64,000 bases of DNA from Pseudomonadota bacterium (GTDB taxonomy: Bacteria > Desulfobacterota > Desulfovibrionia > Desulfovibrionales > Desulfovibrionaceae), in contig JAEZYD010000003.1 of NCBI GenBank assembly GCA_023419375.1, positions 62,001 to 126,000 of the forward strand, read 5' to 3'. The notes beneath the pieces were generated by a model, which saw only the letters and a list, made by a program, of their open reading frames with translations, ran no database searches and was not told the DNA's origin. How positions within the stretch are numbered: the stretch's first letter is position 1; each line of letters opens with the position of its first letter. Of the stretch, positions 44,550 through 54,430 are shown in pieces. A program made the translations under genes and the position numbers.

Positions 44550-46478
44550 ATGCCAATATATTTGCTGCTTATTCCTCTGTGCCCCTTGCTGGCCTTTGTG
44601 CTTACCCTGATCTGCGGCCGCCAATGGGGCGAGCGCGCCCACTGGCTGCCCATTGCGGCCATTGGCGTCTCCCTTGTCTGCGCCTTGCTTGCCCTGCGGG
44701 ACGTGCTGGCGGGCAATATCGTCAATGCCGATGTGCATACCTGGATAGCCTCCGGCAACCTGCGCGTGACTTTTGGCTTTCTGGTGGATCAGCTCACGGC
44801 GGTCATGCTGGTGGTGGTTACCAGCGTCAGCACATTGGTGCACATCTATTCCGTGGGCTACATGCGGGGCGAAAAAGGTTATTACCGCTTTTTTGCCTAT
44901 CTTGGCCTGTTTTCCTTTTCCATGCTCATGCTGGTCATGGGCAACAACTTTTTGCAGCTCTTTTTTGGCTGGGAGGCTGTGGGGCTTTCGTCCTACCTGC
45001 TCATCGGCTTTTATTACGAAAAGGATTCCGCCTCGGATGCGGGCAAAAAGGCCTTTATCGTCAACAGGTTCGGCGACTTTGGCTTTTTGCTCGGGCTGTT
45101 CTGCATCTTCACCATTTTTGGCAGCCTGCACTATGCGGATGTGTTGCCCCAGGCCGCCGTGCTTGAGGGCATGACCTTTACCCTGTGCGGCTATACGGTC
45201 AGCGCGCCCACGCTTGTCTGCCTGCTGCTGTTTTGCGGCGCGGTGGGCAAATCGGCCCAGCTGCCCCTGCATGTGTGGCTGCCCGACGCCATGGAAGGCC
45301 CCACCCCGGTGAGCGCGCTTATCCACGCGGCCACCATGGTCACGGCGGGCGTGTTCATGCTGGCGCGCTGCAATGCCCTGTTTGCGTTGTCGTCCACGGC
45401 ACTGGCCGTCATTACCGTGGTGGGCGCGGTTACAACGCTCTTTGCCGCCACCATCGCGCTCACGCAGACCGATATCAAGAGGGTGGTGGCCTATTCGACC
45501 ATCAGCCAGCTGGCCTACATGTTCATTGCCTGCGGCGTGGGAGCCTACGGCGCTGGCGTGTTCCACCTGTTCACCCATGCCTTTTTCAAAGCCTTGCTCT
45601 TCCTCGGTTGCGGCTCGGTGATTCTGGGCATGCACCACGAGCAGGACATGCGCAGTATGGGCGGCCTTGGCAGGTACATGCCCATTACCAGCGCCACCTT
45701 TTTGCTGGCCTCGCTCTCCATTGCAGGCGTGCCGGGGCTGGCAGGCTTTTTCAGCAAGGATGAAATTCTGCTCATGGCCTTCAACGCGGGTACGTTCACG
45801 GGCTATCTGGCCTGGGGCGTGGGCGTGCTGGTGGCCTTTATGACGGCTTTTTACTCCTTCCGTCTGTATTTCAGCGTATTTACGGGCGAATTCAGGGGGA
45901 CGGAACACCAGCGCGAGCATCTGCACGAATCACCGCGCGTGGTCACTGTTCCCTTGCTGGTGCTGGCCGTGGGGGCCGTGGCCTCGGGCTGGCTGGGTAT
46001 TCCGCATGTGCTTGGCGGCTCCAACCACTGGGTGGAGTTTCTCGCTCCGGTGACGGGGCACCCGCACGTGCATGTATCCGGCGCGGTGGAGCTTGGGCTG
46101 ATGGCTGTTTCCGTAGTTGCTGGCTTTGCGGGCATCGGTCTGGCCTGGTTCATGTATTGCCGCAGCCCGGAACTGCCGGGCAAGGTGGCGGGGGCTTTCA
46201 GCGGCCTGTACCGACTGTTTTCGCGCAAGTACTGGGTGGACGAAATCTATGTGGCCTGTCTTGTGCGGCCCACGCTGTGGCTGGCGGATAACCTGCTGCT
46301 GGGCGTGGTGGACACGCGCGGCATTGAAGGCGTGGTCAACGGCGTGCCGCGCGCCATCGGCAGATTGTCCGCAAGCCTGCGCAGGCTTCAGGACGGGCAG
46401 GTGGCGCACTATCTGACATGGCTGGCCGGGGGCGCGGCAGCGCTCCTGCTGGTATTGCAACTGGGCTTTTTTTCCTAA
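44550..46478 (+). CDS. nuoL: complex I subunit L, proton-pumping antiporter-like
   Basis: The product has 642 residues, normal for NuoL. The antiporter-like core shows GWEAVGLSSYLLIGF, the pumping residues in KAFIVNRFGD, LPDAMEGPTPVSALIHAATMV with its lysine/glutamate pattern, and the long C-terminal helix (about residues 520-600). It is the most distal pump of the membrane arm. The ribosome site is a G-run just before ATG 44550. Confidence 0.96.
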   Translation: MPIYLLLIPLCPLLAFVLTLICGRQWGERAHWLPIAAIGVSLVCALLALRDVLAGNIVNADVHTWIASGNLRVTFGFLVDQLTAVMLVVVTSVSTLVHIYSVGYMRGEKGYYRFFAYLGLFSFSMLMLVMGNNFLQLFFGWEAVGLSSYLLIGFYYEKDSASDAGKKAFIVNRFGDFGFLLGLFCIFTIFGSLHYADVLPQAAVLEGMTFTLCGYTVSAPTLVCLLLFCGAVGKSAQLPLHVWLPDAMEGPTPVSALIHAATMVTAGVFMLARCNALFALSSTALAVITVVGAVTTLFAATIALTQTDIKRVVAYSTISQLAYMFIACGVGAYGAGVFHLFTHAFFKALLFLGCGSVILGMHHEQDMRSMGGLGRYMPITSATFLLASLSIAGVPGLAGFFSKDEILLMAFNAGTFTGYLAWGVGVLVAFMTAFYSFRLYFSVFTGEFRGTEHQREHLHESPRVVTVPLLVLAVGAVASGWLGIPHVLGGSNHWVEFLAPVTGHPHVHVSGAVELGLMAVSVVAGFAGIGLAWFMYCRSPELPGKVAGAFSGLYRLFSRKYWVDEIYVACLVRPTLWLADNLLLGVVDTRGIEGVVNGVPRAIGRLSASLRRLQDGQVAHYLTWLAGGAAALLLVLQLGFFS

Positions 46479-46496
46479 CAACAGCGGGGAGATCGC

Positions 46497-47990
46497 ATGT
46501 CTGTACCTGTTCTTTCCTTGCTCATCTTTGTGCCTCTGGCGGGTGGGCTTTCCCTGCTGGCTGTTGCGCGCCGCAATGAAGAAACCATCAAGCTGGGCGC
46601 GCTTGCGGTATGCCTGATTGAGCTGTGCCTGAGCTTTGTGGCCCTGGGCCGCTTTGATAAAAGCCTGTGGCAGATGCAACTGGTGGAAAACTGCGCGTGG
46701 ATTGAGAGCCTGAACATCAATTACGCTCTGGGCGTGGACGGCATAAGCGTGCTGTTTCTGCCCCTGACGGCCCTCATAACCCTGATGGGCGTGGCGGTGT
46801 CGTACAAGAGCATCAAGGTCAAGGCCAAGGAGTTTTTCATCAGCCTGCTGCTGCTTGAAAGCGCCATGGTGGGCGTGTTTTGCGCCACAGACCTCATGCT
46901 GTTTTATATTTTCTGGGAAGCCATGCTCATTCCCATGTTCCTGCTCATCGGCGTGTGGGGCGGGCCGCGCCGCATTTACGCAACGATCAAGTTCTTTCTG
47001 TACACCCTGCTGGGCAGTTTGCTGATGCTCCTGGGCATCATCCTGCTGTACCTCAAGGGCGGGCATACCTTCGACATCATGGCGCTGGCGCGCAACGACT
47101 TTGATCCCCGGCTGCAACTGCTGCTGTTCTGGGCCTTTTTTGCCGCCTTTGCGGTCAAGGTGCCCATGTGGCCCGTGCACACCTGGCTGCCAGACGCGCA
47201 TACCGAAGCGCCCACGGCGGCCTCGGTCATTCTGGCGGGCGTGCTGATCAAGATGGGCGCGTATGGCTTTTTGCGCTTCTCGCTGCCTTTGTTTCCCTAC
47301 GCCGCATGGGTGCTGCTCAAGCCCATGCTGGTGCTTTCCGTCATCGCCATTGTGTACGGCGCGCTGGTCTGCCTTGCGCAGACGGACGTAAAGCGGCTGA
47401 TCGCCTACAGTTCCGTCAGCCATATGGGTTTTGTGACTCTGGGGCTTTTTGCGCTGACCCAAAAGGGCGTGGAAGGTTCCATTTTGCAGATGATCAACCA
47501 CGGTATAGTGACGGGCGCGCTCTTTCTGGGCGTGGGCATGCTCTATGACCGCACCCATACGCGCGAGATCAAGGTCTACGGCGGGTTGGCCTCGGTCATG
47601 CCCGTGCTGGCAGCCTTTTTTATGGTCTTTACCCTGGCGGCGGTGGGTTTGCCCGGCACCAACGGCTTTGTGGGCGAATTCCTGATTCTGCTCGGCGGTT
47701 TTGAACGTGCGCCCTGGGCCGCGGTGGTGGCGTCTTCCGGCCTGATACTGGGCGCTTGGTACATGCTCTGGCTGTATCAGCGCGTGTTTTTCCGTCAGGT
47801 GTCTGAAACCGTGCGCGGTCTGGTTGGGGAAAAGCTTGATGGGCGCGAGATAGCCATTTTGCTGACCATGAGCCTGCTTATAGTGGGCATTGGCATCTTC
47901 CCCAACGTGCTGCTGGAATACATGCACGTAACGGTGGAACATCTGGTGGCAGATACCCAGCAGGCCTTTGCGGTTTTTGCCGCAAACTAG
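46497..47990 (+). CDS. nuoM: complex I subunit M, proton-pumping antiporter-like
   Basis: The product has 497 residues with about 14 membrane helices. Motifs include GVDGISVLFLPLTA, YIFWEAMLIPMFLLIGVWGG, WLPDAHTEAPTAASVILAGVL and AYSSVSHMGF. GGGGAG lies before ATG 46497. It is the middle pumping subunit. Confidence 0.96.
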   Translation: MSVPVLSLLIFVPLAGGLSLLAVARRNEETIKLGALAVCLIELCLSFVALGRFDKSLWQMQLVENCAWIESLNINYALGVDGISVLFLPLTALITLMGVAVSYKSIKVKAKEFFISLLLLESAMVGVFCATDLMLFYIFWEAMLIPMFLLIGVWGGPRRIYATIKFFLYTLLGSLLMLLGIILLYLKGGHTFDIMALARNDFDPRLQLLLFWAFFAAFAVKVPMWPVHTWLPDAHTEAPTAASVILAGVLIKMGAYGFLRFSLPLFPYAAWVLLKPMLVLSVIAIVYGALVCLAQTDVKRLIAYSSVSHMGFVTLGLFALTQKGVEGSILQMINHGIVTGALFLGVGMLYDRTHTREIKVYGGLASVMPVLAAFFMVFTLAAVGLPGTNGFVGEFLILLGGFERAPWAAVVASSGLILGAWYMLWLYQRVFFRQVSETVRGLVGEKLDGREIAILLTMSLLIVGIGIFPNVLLEYMHVTVEHLVADTQQAFAVFAAN

Positions 47991-48163
47991 AGCATTTTAG
48001 AGGTAATCTTGTCTAGACGGCATTGCGGGCTGGGCGGCACGACGTTGCCCCGGCCCGCGCACAGGCAATAAATGTTTGCGCCCCCGCCACAGGCCAGCGC
48101 TTGGCCCATACAGCTGGCGGACAACGTGCCTTGCGGCACAAGGGCAACACCATAGGAGCTATC

Positions 48164-49672
48164 ATGACAGCCATATCCGTAGCGCCTCTTTCGGCCCTGC
48201 CATTGCTGAAAGAACTTCCGGCCCTGCTGCCGGAACTGACGCTCTTGGTCACGGCCATTGGCCTGCTGTGCGCCGACATGTTTTTTCCAAGGGCGCGGGC
48301 TTTTCTGCAATGGCTGACTGTCGTTGGTGCAATAACGGCTTTTGCAGCAATTGTAGCAGTTTCTGCAGGCGGCGGGAGCGTTTCTTTTGACGGAATGTTC
48401 CGCGCTGACGGCTTTGGAGCGCTCTTTAAAGCAATTTGCGTAGTAGCACTTGCTTTTACGGCGTTAATGAGCGAAAGTTTTTTTTCACATGCCCAAATGC
48501 GCCAGGGCGAATATTACTGCCTTGCAGTATGTTCAACGCTGGGCATGTGCGTGATGGCTTCGGCGGGCGATCTCATTGTGCTCTATCTGGGGCTTGAGCT
48601 CATGGCCCTGCCCATTTACGCGATGGCGGCCCTGCGCACTGGCGATCCGCGTAGCAGCGAATCGGCCATCAAATATTTTTTGATGGGCAGTTTCGCTTCG
48701 GCTCTTTTGCTTTTCGGCATGTCCCTGCTGTACGGGCTTACCGGGCATACCGAGCTTGCGCGGATTGCTGCGGCACTGCCTGTTGTCGCAACCGGGCAGA
48801 CCATGCCCGCCCTGGTAGTTGCTTTGGCGCTCATGCTGGCAGGCATGGGGTTCAAGGTGGCTGCCGCGCCCTTCCACGTGTGGGTGCCTGATGTGTATGA
48901 AGGCGCGCCCACAACCGTGACCGCCTTTATGTCTGTGGCGGCCAAAACGGCCAGTTTTGCCGTGCTTGCGCGCGTGCTGGTCATGGCCTTGCCGCAACTG
49001 GGCGCTCAGTGGAGCGGGGCGTTGGCCTTGATGGCCGCATTGACAATGCTTCTGGGCAACATCGCTGCCGTAATGCAGACAAGCCTTAAACGCATGCTGG
49101 CGTACTCGGCCATAGCTCACGCGGGTTATGCCCTCTTGGGGCTTGCCGCGTGTACTGCCGATGGCCTGCGCGCCACGGCGGCGTATTTGACCATTTACCT
49201 GTGCATGAACATGGGTGCCTTTGCCATCATGGGCTACCTTGCCGTGTACGGGAAAAAACAGGGAAATAATCCTCTGGCTGACGCGGGTGAAGACCTGGAT
49301 GACTATACCGGTCTTGCCTCAAGGCATCCCACTCTTGCTGCGGCCATGCTGGTTTTTCTTTTTTCCCTGACGGGCATTCCGCCGACTGCGGGCTTTATGG
49401 GCAAATTCATGCTCTTTAAAGAAGCCTTTTCGGCAGGGTATACGGTAACGGTGCTGGTGGCTGTGATCAGCAGCACCATTTCCGCCTGGTATTATCTGGG
49501 TGTGGCACGACGCATGTACATGCAGGAGGCCCCGGCAAATCATCCCGCCACCATACAGGCAGCTTCGGGCGGTGCGGGCGTGAGGGCTGTACTTCTGTGC
49601 TGTCTGACAGGTGTGGTGTTGTGGGGCGTGTTCCCGCAGACGCTGCTTTCGTGGGTGCATGTGTTTTTTTAG
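48164..49672 (+). CDS. nuoN: complex I subunit N, proton-pumping antiporter-like
   Basis: The product has 502 residues from ATG 48164, preceded by AGGAGC; the longer frame from 48023 adds non-membrane sequence unlike NuoN. Family blocks include LYLGLELMALPIYAMAAL, SSESAIKYFLMGSF, FHVWVPDVYEGAPTTVTAFM and SLKRMLAYSAIAHAGYALLG. The 173-base gap after nuoM is the longest non-coding piece in the operon. A weak hairpin (49672-49697) follows the stop. Confidence 0.95.
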   Translation: MTAISVAPLSALPLLKELPALLPELTLLVTAIGLLCADMFFPRARAFLQWLTVVGAITAFAAIVAVSAGGGSVSFDGMFRADGFGALFKAICVVALAFTALMSESFFSHAQMRQGEYYCLAVCSTLGMCVMASAGDLIVLYLGLELMALPIYAMAALRTGDPRSSESAIKYFLMGSFASALLLFGMSLLYGLTGHTELARIAAALPVVATGQTMPALVVALALMLAGMGFKVAAAPFHVWVPDVYEGAPTTVTAFMSVAAKTASFAVLARVLVMALPQLGAQWSGALALMAALTMLLGNIAAVMQTSLKRMLAYSAIAHAGYALLGLAACTADGLRATAAYLTIYLCMNMGAFAIMGYLAVYGKKQGNNPLADAGEDLDDYTGLASRHPTLAAAMLVFLFSLTGIPPTAGFMGKFMLFKEAFSAGYTVTVLVAVISSTISAWYYLGVARRMYMQEAPANHPATIQAASGGAGVRAVLLCCLTGVVLWGVFPQTLLSWVHVFF

Positions 49673-49746
49673 GAAGCCCCCTCAACAGGGCGCTTCCAGG
49701 CATTATTATCCGTTCGCTTGAGCGACGTTGATCGGGAGGAGTTGGA

Positions 49747-50880
49747 ATGAGAAACAAGTGGGTACTTTTCGGCGTGGTGGCTTCACTTCTGGTGCTGACC
49801 GCCAGTGTCGCCCTTGCTGCTGACGGCAGCGTGCTTGCCAATGCCATCGCCAAACAGGTGGAAACGGCCCCCAATACCATCAACATGCAGGCTGAACCCG
49901 GCTATCTTGGTATCCCCGGCGGCCCCAAGGTCAACATGATTCTGGCCTTTGGCTGGGCCTTGTGGGTGGGCTGGATTTTCTCCACAGTGGGCGCTTTTGG
50001 CGGCGTTATGGCTGGCGTAGGCCACATGACCGTGCACGGCCTTGGCGCGTATGCCAAATCTTTTGGCAAGACGCCTCTTAACAAGTCCGTCACCGACTCC
50101 GTGCGCGCCTCCAACCAGATGCTCGCCGGGCTTTCCGCTGTTATCAGCACGTTCAGCTACTACCGCATGAAGCGCCTTGTGCTGCCCCTGGGCTTCGCCC
50201 TGGGCCTCGGCTCCATCGTGGGCGCTTTCAGTGCTGTTTCGCTGACCGCTGGCAAGCTGAACTTCTCGTCCTACCAGGGTTATTTTGGTCTTTTCGTGCT
50301 GCTGCTGGGCCTGTACCTGATGTGGGAAACCTCCCCCGCCGGTCAGCGTTCCAAGGCCAAGGCCAAGGAAGCCGCCAAGGCTTTTGAAGCTGCCGCCAAG
50401 GCCAAGGGCGAAGGCGTTGCTGCCCCCACGGGCGTTAAGCTCATCAAGTTCACCTTTACCACCTGCCAGTTCACCTTCTGCGGCGTGGAATTTGCCTTCA
50501 ACCCCCTGCTGCCCTTCTGCGGCGGCGTGGTTATCGCCAGCATCGCGGCCTTCCTGGGCGTGGGCGGCGGCTTCCTGCTGGTGCCTTTCATCACCAGCGT
50601 GACCCAGCTTCCCATGTACCTTGCTGCCGGCACCTCCGCTCTGGCCGTGCTGCTCAGCATGATCACCGGTATCACCACCCTCATGCTGCATGGCGCGCTG
50701 GTGGACTGGAACCTGGTTGGTCTTGAACTGGCCGGTATTGCCGTGGGCTCCATTGTTGGCCCCTACACCTCGCGCTTCTTCTCCGATATCTGGTTGAAGC
50801 GCCTGTTCATCGTGCTGGCCCTGTATGTTGGTACCGACTACATCCTGCGCGGCTTCTTCAACATCAAGATGTTCGGCTAG
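49747..50880 (+). CDS. TauE/SafE-family membrane exporter (sulfite or organosulfonate type)
   Basis: The product has 377 residues from ATG 49747 with a strong GGGAGG site. A signal-like first helix ends at ALAADG, followed by the repeated TauE/SafE membrane bundle (GFALGLGSIVGAF; AAFLGVGGGFLLVPF, the family's GxGGG signature; SMITGITTLMLHGALVDW) separated by an Ala- and Lys-rich loop of about 40 residues (205-245). The family exports sulfite, sulfoacetate or other anions. Codon choice looks more biased towards highly used codons than in the nuo genes, suggesting strong expression (impression). A strong terminator closes the unit. Confidence 0.88.
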   Translation: MRNKWVLFGVVASLLVLTASVALAADGSVLANAIAKQVETAPNTINMQAEPGYLGIPGGPKVNMILAFGWALWVGWIFSTVGAFGGVMAGVGHMTVHGLGAYAKSFGKTPLNKSVTDSVRASNQMLAGLSAVISTFSYYRMKRLVLPLGFALGLGSIVGAFSAVSLTAGKLNFSSYQGYFGLFVLLLGLYLMWETSPAGQRSKAKAKEAAKAFEAAAKAKGEGVAAPTGVKLIKFTFTTCQFTFCGVEFAFNPLLPFCGGVVIASIAAFLGVGGGFLLVPFITSVTQLPMYLAAGTSALAVLLSMITGITTLMLHGALVDWNLVGLELAGIAVGSIVGPYTSRFFSDIWLKRLFIVLALYVGTDYILRGFFNIKMFG

Positions 50881-50917
50881 TATTCCGGCAATGCCCGGAA
50901 CATGCTGAAAACATGAA

Positions 50918-50960
50918 AAACACTGCATCCCCCTGGCCTGCCCATGGGGATGCAGTGTTT
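50918..50960 (+). terminator. strong intrinsic terminator after the TauE/SafE gene
   Basis: A perfect 15-bp stem (50918-50932 with 50946-50960) and a 13-base loop are followed by a T-rich tract (CCTTTTT). This is the clearest terminator in the window and ends transcription from the complex I and exporter region. Confidence 0.9.
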
Positions 50961-51039
50961 CCTTTTTACAACAGAATGCTAATCTGCCCGTGCGCAAGGG
51001 CGTAGAATCGCCCTGTGCGAAAAACGGAGCCGCTGAGAT

Positions 51040-51651
51040 ATGGAACAACTTCTGGTCTGGCTTGATCCTTTTTTTGTGCTGCCGTACCGCATGGTGCCGC
51101 AGCCCGAGGCAGCCTACTTTTTGGGAACAGCAATTCTTGCGCTGGTGGCGGGCCTCATAGGCATTGCCACCCTGCGCATGGCCCAACGTATGCACCGCAA
51201 GCGCCTGAAAAAATTGCAGGATGACATGCGGCACTACCATGAACTGAGCGAATCAGCCTTGCAGAACTCGGGCAAGGAAGCCTTCAAGGCCGTAAACCGT
51301 CAGGGGCATGAGGCTTTTGGCTATTATTTTTCGCTCAGCAATGCCCTGTTTGTGGCTTCGCTGTGGCCTGCTCCCATCATGCTGGCCTGGATGCAGCTGC
51401 GCTTCGGCACAGTCAGCCCTGAGCTGCCTTTTTCCTTGCCGCTATTTGGCAATCAGCCGAGCATGGTTTTCTGGTTCATTCTTTTTTATATCCCGCTGCG
51501 GATGTTCAGCAACAAGACCATCACGCGCTGGCAGTTGCGCAACGGGACGGGCCAGTCCGAAGCCCTGCCCGTAAACAGCCCTGAGGCCACTGCAGAAGTG
51601 GTGTCTGGAGGGCAGCCGCAAACACAGGCCCACAAGGTGGACAATCCCTAG
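51040..51651 (+). CDS. small integral membrane protein with a coiled-coil segment, unknown function
   Basis: The product has 203 residues. A first helix at about 27-48 is followed by a charged helical stretch (50-95; RMHRKRLKKLQDDMRHYHELS), then two further helices (about 97-125 and 138-158) and a polar tail. This helix - coil - two helices layout resembles EMC3/DUF106-type insertase relatives, but the resemblance is only topological. The ribosome site is weak. The gene stands alone between two terminators. Confidence 0.7.
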   Translation: MEQLLVWLDPFFVLPYRMVPQPEAAYFLGTAILALVAGLIGIATLRMAQRMHRKRLKKLQDDMRHYHELSESALQNSGKEAFKAVNRQGHEAFGYYFSLSNALFVASLWPAPIMLAWMQLRFGTVSPELPFSLPLFGNQPSMVFWFILFYIPLRMFSNKTITRWQLRNGTGQSEALPVNSPEATAEVVSGGQPQTQAHKVDNP

Positions 51652-51715
51652 CAGGCTCTGTTCCAAAACTTTGCGCCGGGAGCATCCCCGCGCGGCACTG
51701 ATCTGGCTGGTTAAT

Positions 51716-51756
51716 GCAGAAGGCCCCGCATCATTAAAGATTGCGAGGCCTTCTGC
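51716..51756. terminator. bidirectional terminator hairpin between convergent genes
   Basis: A 10-bp perfect outer stem (51716-51725 with 51747-51756) plus a 4-bp inner stem sits between the membrane protein gene and the convergent old yellow enzyme gene. Confidence 0.75.
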
Positions 51757-51786
51757 ATATATACTCGTGCGCTGTGGAAATCAGCC

Positions 51787-52881
51787 TTATGCAAAGAGTT
51801 CCTTCACGTTGTGCGGCTTGCTGCGCAGATAGGGCGACGGCCCGGCAATGGTCTGCCCAAGAGCGGCGGCGGCATGCCAGGGCCAGCGCGGGTCGTACAG
51901 CATGGCGCGGCCAATGGCCACCATGTCGGCCTGCCCTGTGACCACAATGCTTGCGGCCAGTTCCGGCTCCGTGATGAGGCCCACGGCAATAACAGGAAGC
52001 TCGCTCACCGCGGCTTTGACCGCAGCAGCCAAGGCCACCTGATAGCCGGGCGCAAGGGTGATCTTCTGGTCGGGTGAAAGGCCGCCGCCAGAGACGTGTA
52101 TGTACGCGCCCCCTGCCGTTTCAACGGCCTTGGCAAAGACCGCGCATTCTTCCACATTCCAGCCGCCCTCGGCAAAGTCGGTGCCCGAAACGCGCACACC
52201 CACAGGGTAATTGGCCGGAACAACAGCGCGCACCGCTGCCAGTACCTCCAGCGGAAAGCGCATCCTGTTTTCAAGGCTGCCGCCGTAGGCATCGGTGCGG
52301 GCATTGCTGAGCGGCGAGAGGAATTCGTGCATCAGGTAGCCGTGGGCCGCATGCAGCTCAATGGCGTCATACCCTGCGCGCACCGCGCGTTTTGCCGTAG
52401 CTACAAAGGATTCTGTAAGGCGGGCAATGTCTGCCGCCGTGAGTTCTGTTGGTGTTTGATGGCCCGGCGCATAGGGCAGGGCGGAAGGTGCGCATATTTC
52501 CCACCCGCCGTCTGCGGGCATGAGCGGCTTGCCACCTTGCCAAGGTAGGCCCGTAGCGCCCTTGCGCCCGGCATGTCCGATCTGGATGCCAATGGGCGTG
52601 GAAGAATAGGCACGTATGGAATCGAGCATGGCCTTGTGGGCGGCTTCCTGCTCCTCATTCCAGAGGCCGAGATCCTGCGGGGATATGCGCCCCGGCGCTT
52701 CTACTGCCGTAGCTTCCACAATGAGCAGCCCGGCTCCGGAAACGGCAAGAGTGCCGTAGTGCATGGCATGCCAGTGCACGGGGCGGCCCTCATCTGCCGA
52801 GTATTGATCCATGGGGGGGACGACAATTCTGTTGGGCAGCGTCAGCCCTTTGAGTTTGATGGGAGAGAAGAGTGGATTCAT
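51787..52881 (-). CDS. old yellow enzyme-type NADPH:flavin oxidoreductase (NamA/YqjM class)
   Basis: The protein has 364 residues with a GGAGG site before ATG 52881. It is a TIM-barrel FMN enzyme that reduces activated C=C bonds (enones, quinones or xenobiotics) with NAD(P)H. Visible features: the N-terminal LPNRIVVPPMDQYSA, the substrate-binding His pair in ELHAAHGYLMHEFLSP, YGGSLENR and the FMN-phosphate region VGLITEPELA to DMVAIGRAML. The His-His form and short length put it in the YqjM class. It is a single-gene unit. Confidence 0.93.
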   Translation of the reverse strand: MNPLFSPIKLKGLTLPNRIVVPPMDQYSADEGRPVHWHAMHYGTLAVSGAGLLIVEATAVEAPGRISPQDLGLWNEEQEAAHKAMLDSIRAYSSTPIGIQIGHAGRKGATGLPWQGGKPLMPADGGWEICAPSALPYAPGHQTPTELTAADIARLTESFVATAKRAVRAGYDAIELHAAHGYLMHEFLSPLSNARTDAYGGSLENRMRFPLEVLAAVRAVVPANYPVGVRVSGTDFAEGGWNVEECAVFAKAVETAGGAYIHVSGGGLSPDQKITLAPGYQVALAAAVKAAVSELPVIAVGLITEPELAASIVVTGQADMVAIGRAMLYDPRWPWHAAAALGQTIAGPSPYLRSKPHNVKELFA

Positions 52882-53036
52882 GGTGTCCTCCTGCTTGGTT
52901 TTAATCCTAGCGGAATGCTTTTTCTTTGTTAAGCGCCGAGTGCTTGTGAAAAGTGCGCCCGGTATTTACATTTGCGCCCAAAAGTGGCTCTATCAGCAGA
53001 AATAGGGCAGGGCAGGTTTGCCTGCTGGGAGGATGC

Positions 53037-54353
53037 GTGCAAAAAAAGAAACTAATAATGAATTTGTCCGCGGGCAAGCTGGCGTCCCGGTTTGTTGTCC
53101 TGATTGCAGGCCTGCTGGTTGTTGCCCTTTGCGCCTTGGCTACGGCTGGCGGCGCAGCTGCTGCCAGCGACAAAAAAACAGATGGGGCGGCCTTGGCCCA
53201 GCGGCTTGATGCCGTGCTGAACAAGGCTGTGGCCGAGGGCCGCATCGTTGGGGCTGTGGTTATGGTCGCCCAACAGGGGCACGTGGTCTATACCCGGGCC
53301 GTGGGTATGGCCGATGTGGAAAAATCCATCCCCATGAGCCCGGATACGCGCTTTCGGCTGGCCTCCATGAGCAAGCCCATTACGAGCGCTGCGGCCCTTG
53401 CCCTGGCAGATAAGGGCATGATTGCTCTGGACGACCCCGTAACCCGCTGGATTCCCTCCTTTACCCCTGCGCTTGCGGACAAGGCGAATCCGGTCATTAC
53501 CGTGCGGCACCTGCTCACGCACACTGCCGGGCTTTCCTATGGATTTTCGGAACCGCCCGATGGCCCCATGGCGCAGGCCGAAGTTTCCGATGGCCTGGAT
53601 GACCCGTCCATCACGCTGGAAGAAAACATCTGGCGGCTTGCCACTGTGCCGCTTTATTATGAGCCGGGTACAGACTGGAAATACTCCCTTGCCATTGACG
53701 TGCTTGGCGAAATCGTATCCCGCGCTGGCGGGGACAGTCTGCCCAATGTGGTGCAGCAGCTTGTAACCGGGCCGCTGGGCATGACGCACACGGGCTTTAT
53801 GGCAGATGATCCTGACCTGCTTGCCGCACCCTACGTGTGGGCCAATGGCAAGGCCCATCGCATGGCGGAAACCGAAATTGTGCCCAACGCTGTTTCCGCA
53901 ACGCGTTTTCAGCCGGGGAGGGCGCTGGACGAACAGGCCTTCCCCTCCGCTGGCGCCGGGATGGTTGGAACAGCGGCAGACTACCTGAAATTTCTCGAGG
54001 CTGTGCGCGAAAACGGCGGCTCCATCCTCAAACCGGATACTGCGAAGGCCATGACAGAGGATCAGGTCTGCCCCATTTTGACGCAAAGGCTGAGCGTAAC
54101 CGCAGGTAAAACCAATGAGGTTGTGACGCCGGGCTGGGGATTTGGTTTTGGCGGCGCAGTGCTGCTGCGCCCCCAAAAGGCGGCATATCCGGCGGGGCAG
54201 AATACCTGGAGCTGGGGCGGGGCATACGGGAGCCATTTTTTTATGGACCGCGCCAACGGCATATCCTTTGTGACGCTTACCAATACCACGCCTACGGGGA
54301 TGGATGGGCCGTTTGCAGTTGACCTCGCACGGGCGGTGTACGGCAAAAAATAG
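53037..54353 (+). CDS. beta-lactamase-fold serine hydrolase, exported
   Basis: The protein has 438 residues when started at GTG 53037, which follows a GGGAGG site by 4 bases; ATG 53058 lacks a site. A basic n-region and a hydrophobic segment form a signal peptide ending near GGAAAA. The SxxK nucleophile motif is SMSK (about residue 118). The second motif reads YSLAID, i.e. the YSxAxD form of EstB-like esterases rather than YxN, and a WGGAYG stretch stands where KTG would be. It is therefore more likely an esterase or peptidase of the class C fold than a resistance enzyme. The substrate is unknown. Confidence 0.85.
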   Translation: MQKKKLIMNLSAGKLASRFVVLIAGLLVVALCALATAGGAAAASDKKTDGAALAQRLDAVLNKAVAEGRIVGAVVMVAQQGHVVYTRAVGMADVEKSIPMSPDTRFRLASMSKPITSAAALALADKGMIALDDPVTRWIPSFTPALADKANPVITVRHLLTHTAGLSYGFSEPPDGPMAQAEVSDGLDDPSITLEENIWRLATVPLYYEPGTDWKYSLAIDVLGEIVSRAGGDSLPNVVQQLVTGPLGMTHTGFMADDPDLLAAPYVWANGKAHRMAETEIVPNAVSATRFQPGRALDEQAFPSAGAGMVGTAADYLKFLEAVRENGGSILKPDTAKAMTEDQVCPILTQRLSVTAGKTNEVVTPGWGFGFGGAVLLRPQKAAYPAGQNTWSWGGAYGSHFFMDRANGISFVTLTNTTPTGMDGPFAVDLARAVYGKK

Positions 54354-54430
54354 CCAGAGTTCTGAAGCCAGCGGCGTACACGCTGGCGCAAGCCTTTTGC
54401 TGCCAGGCTCCTGCCTGTACACATCTTTTT

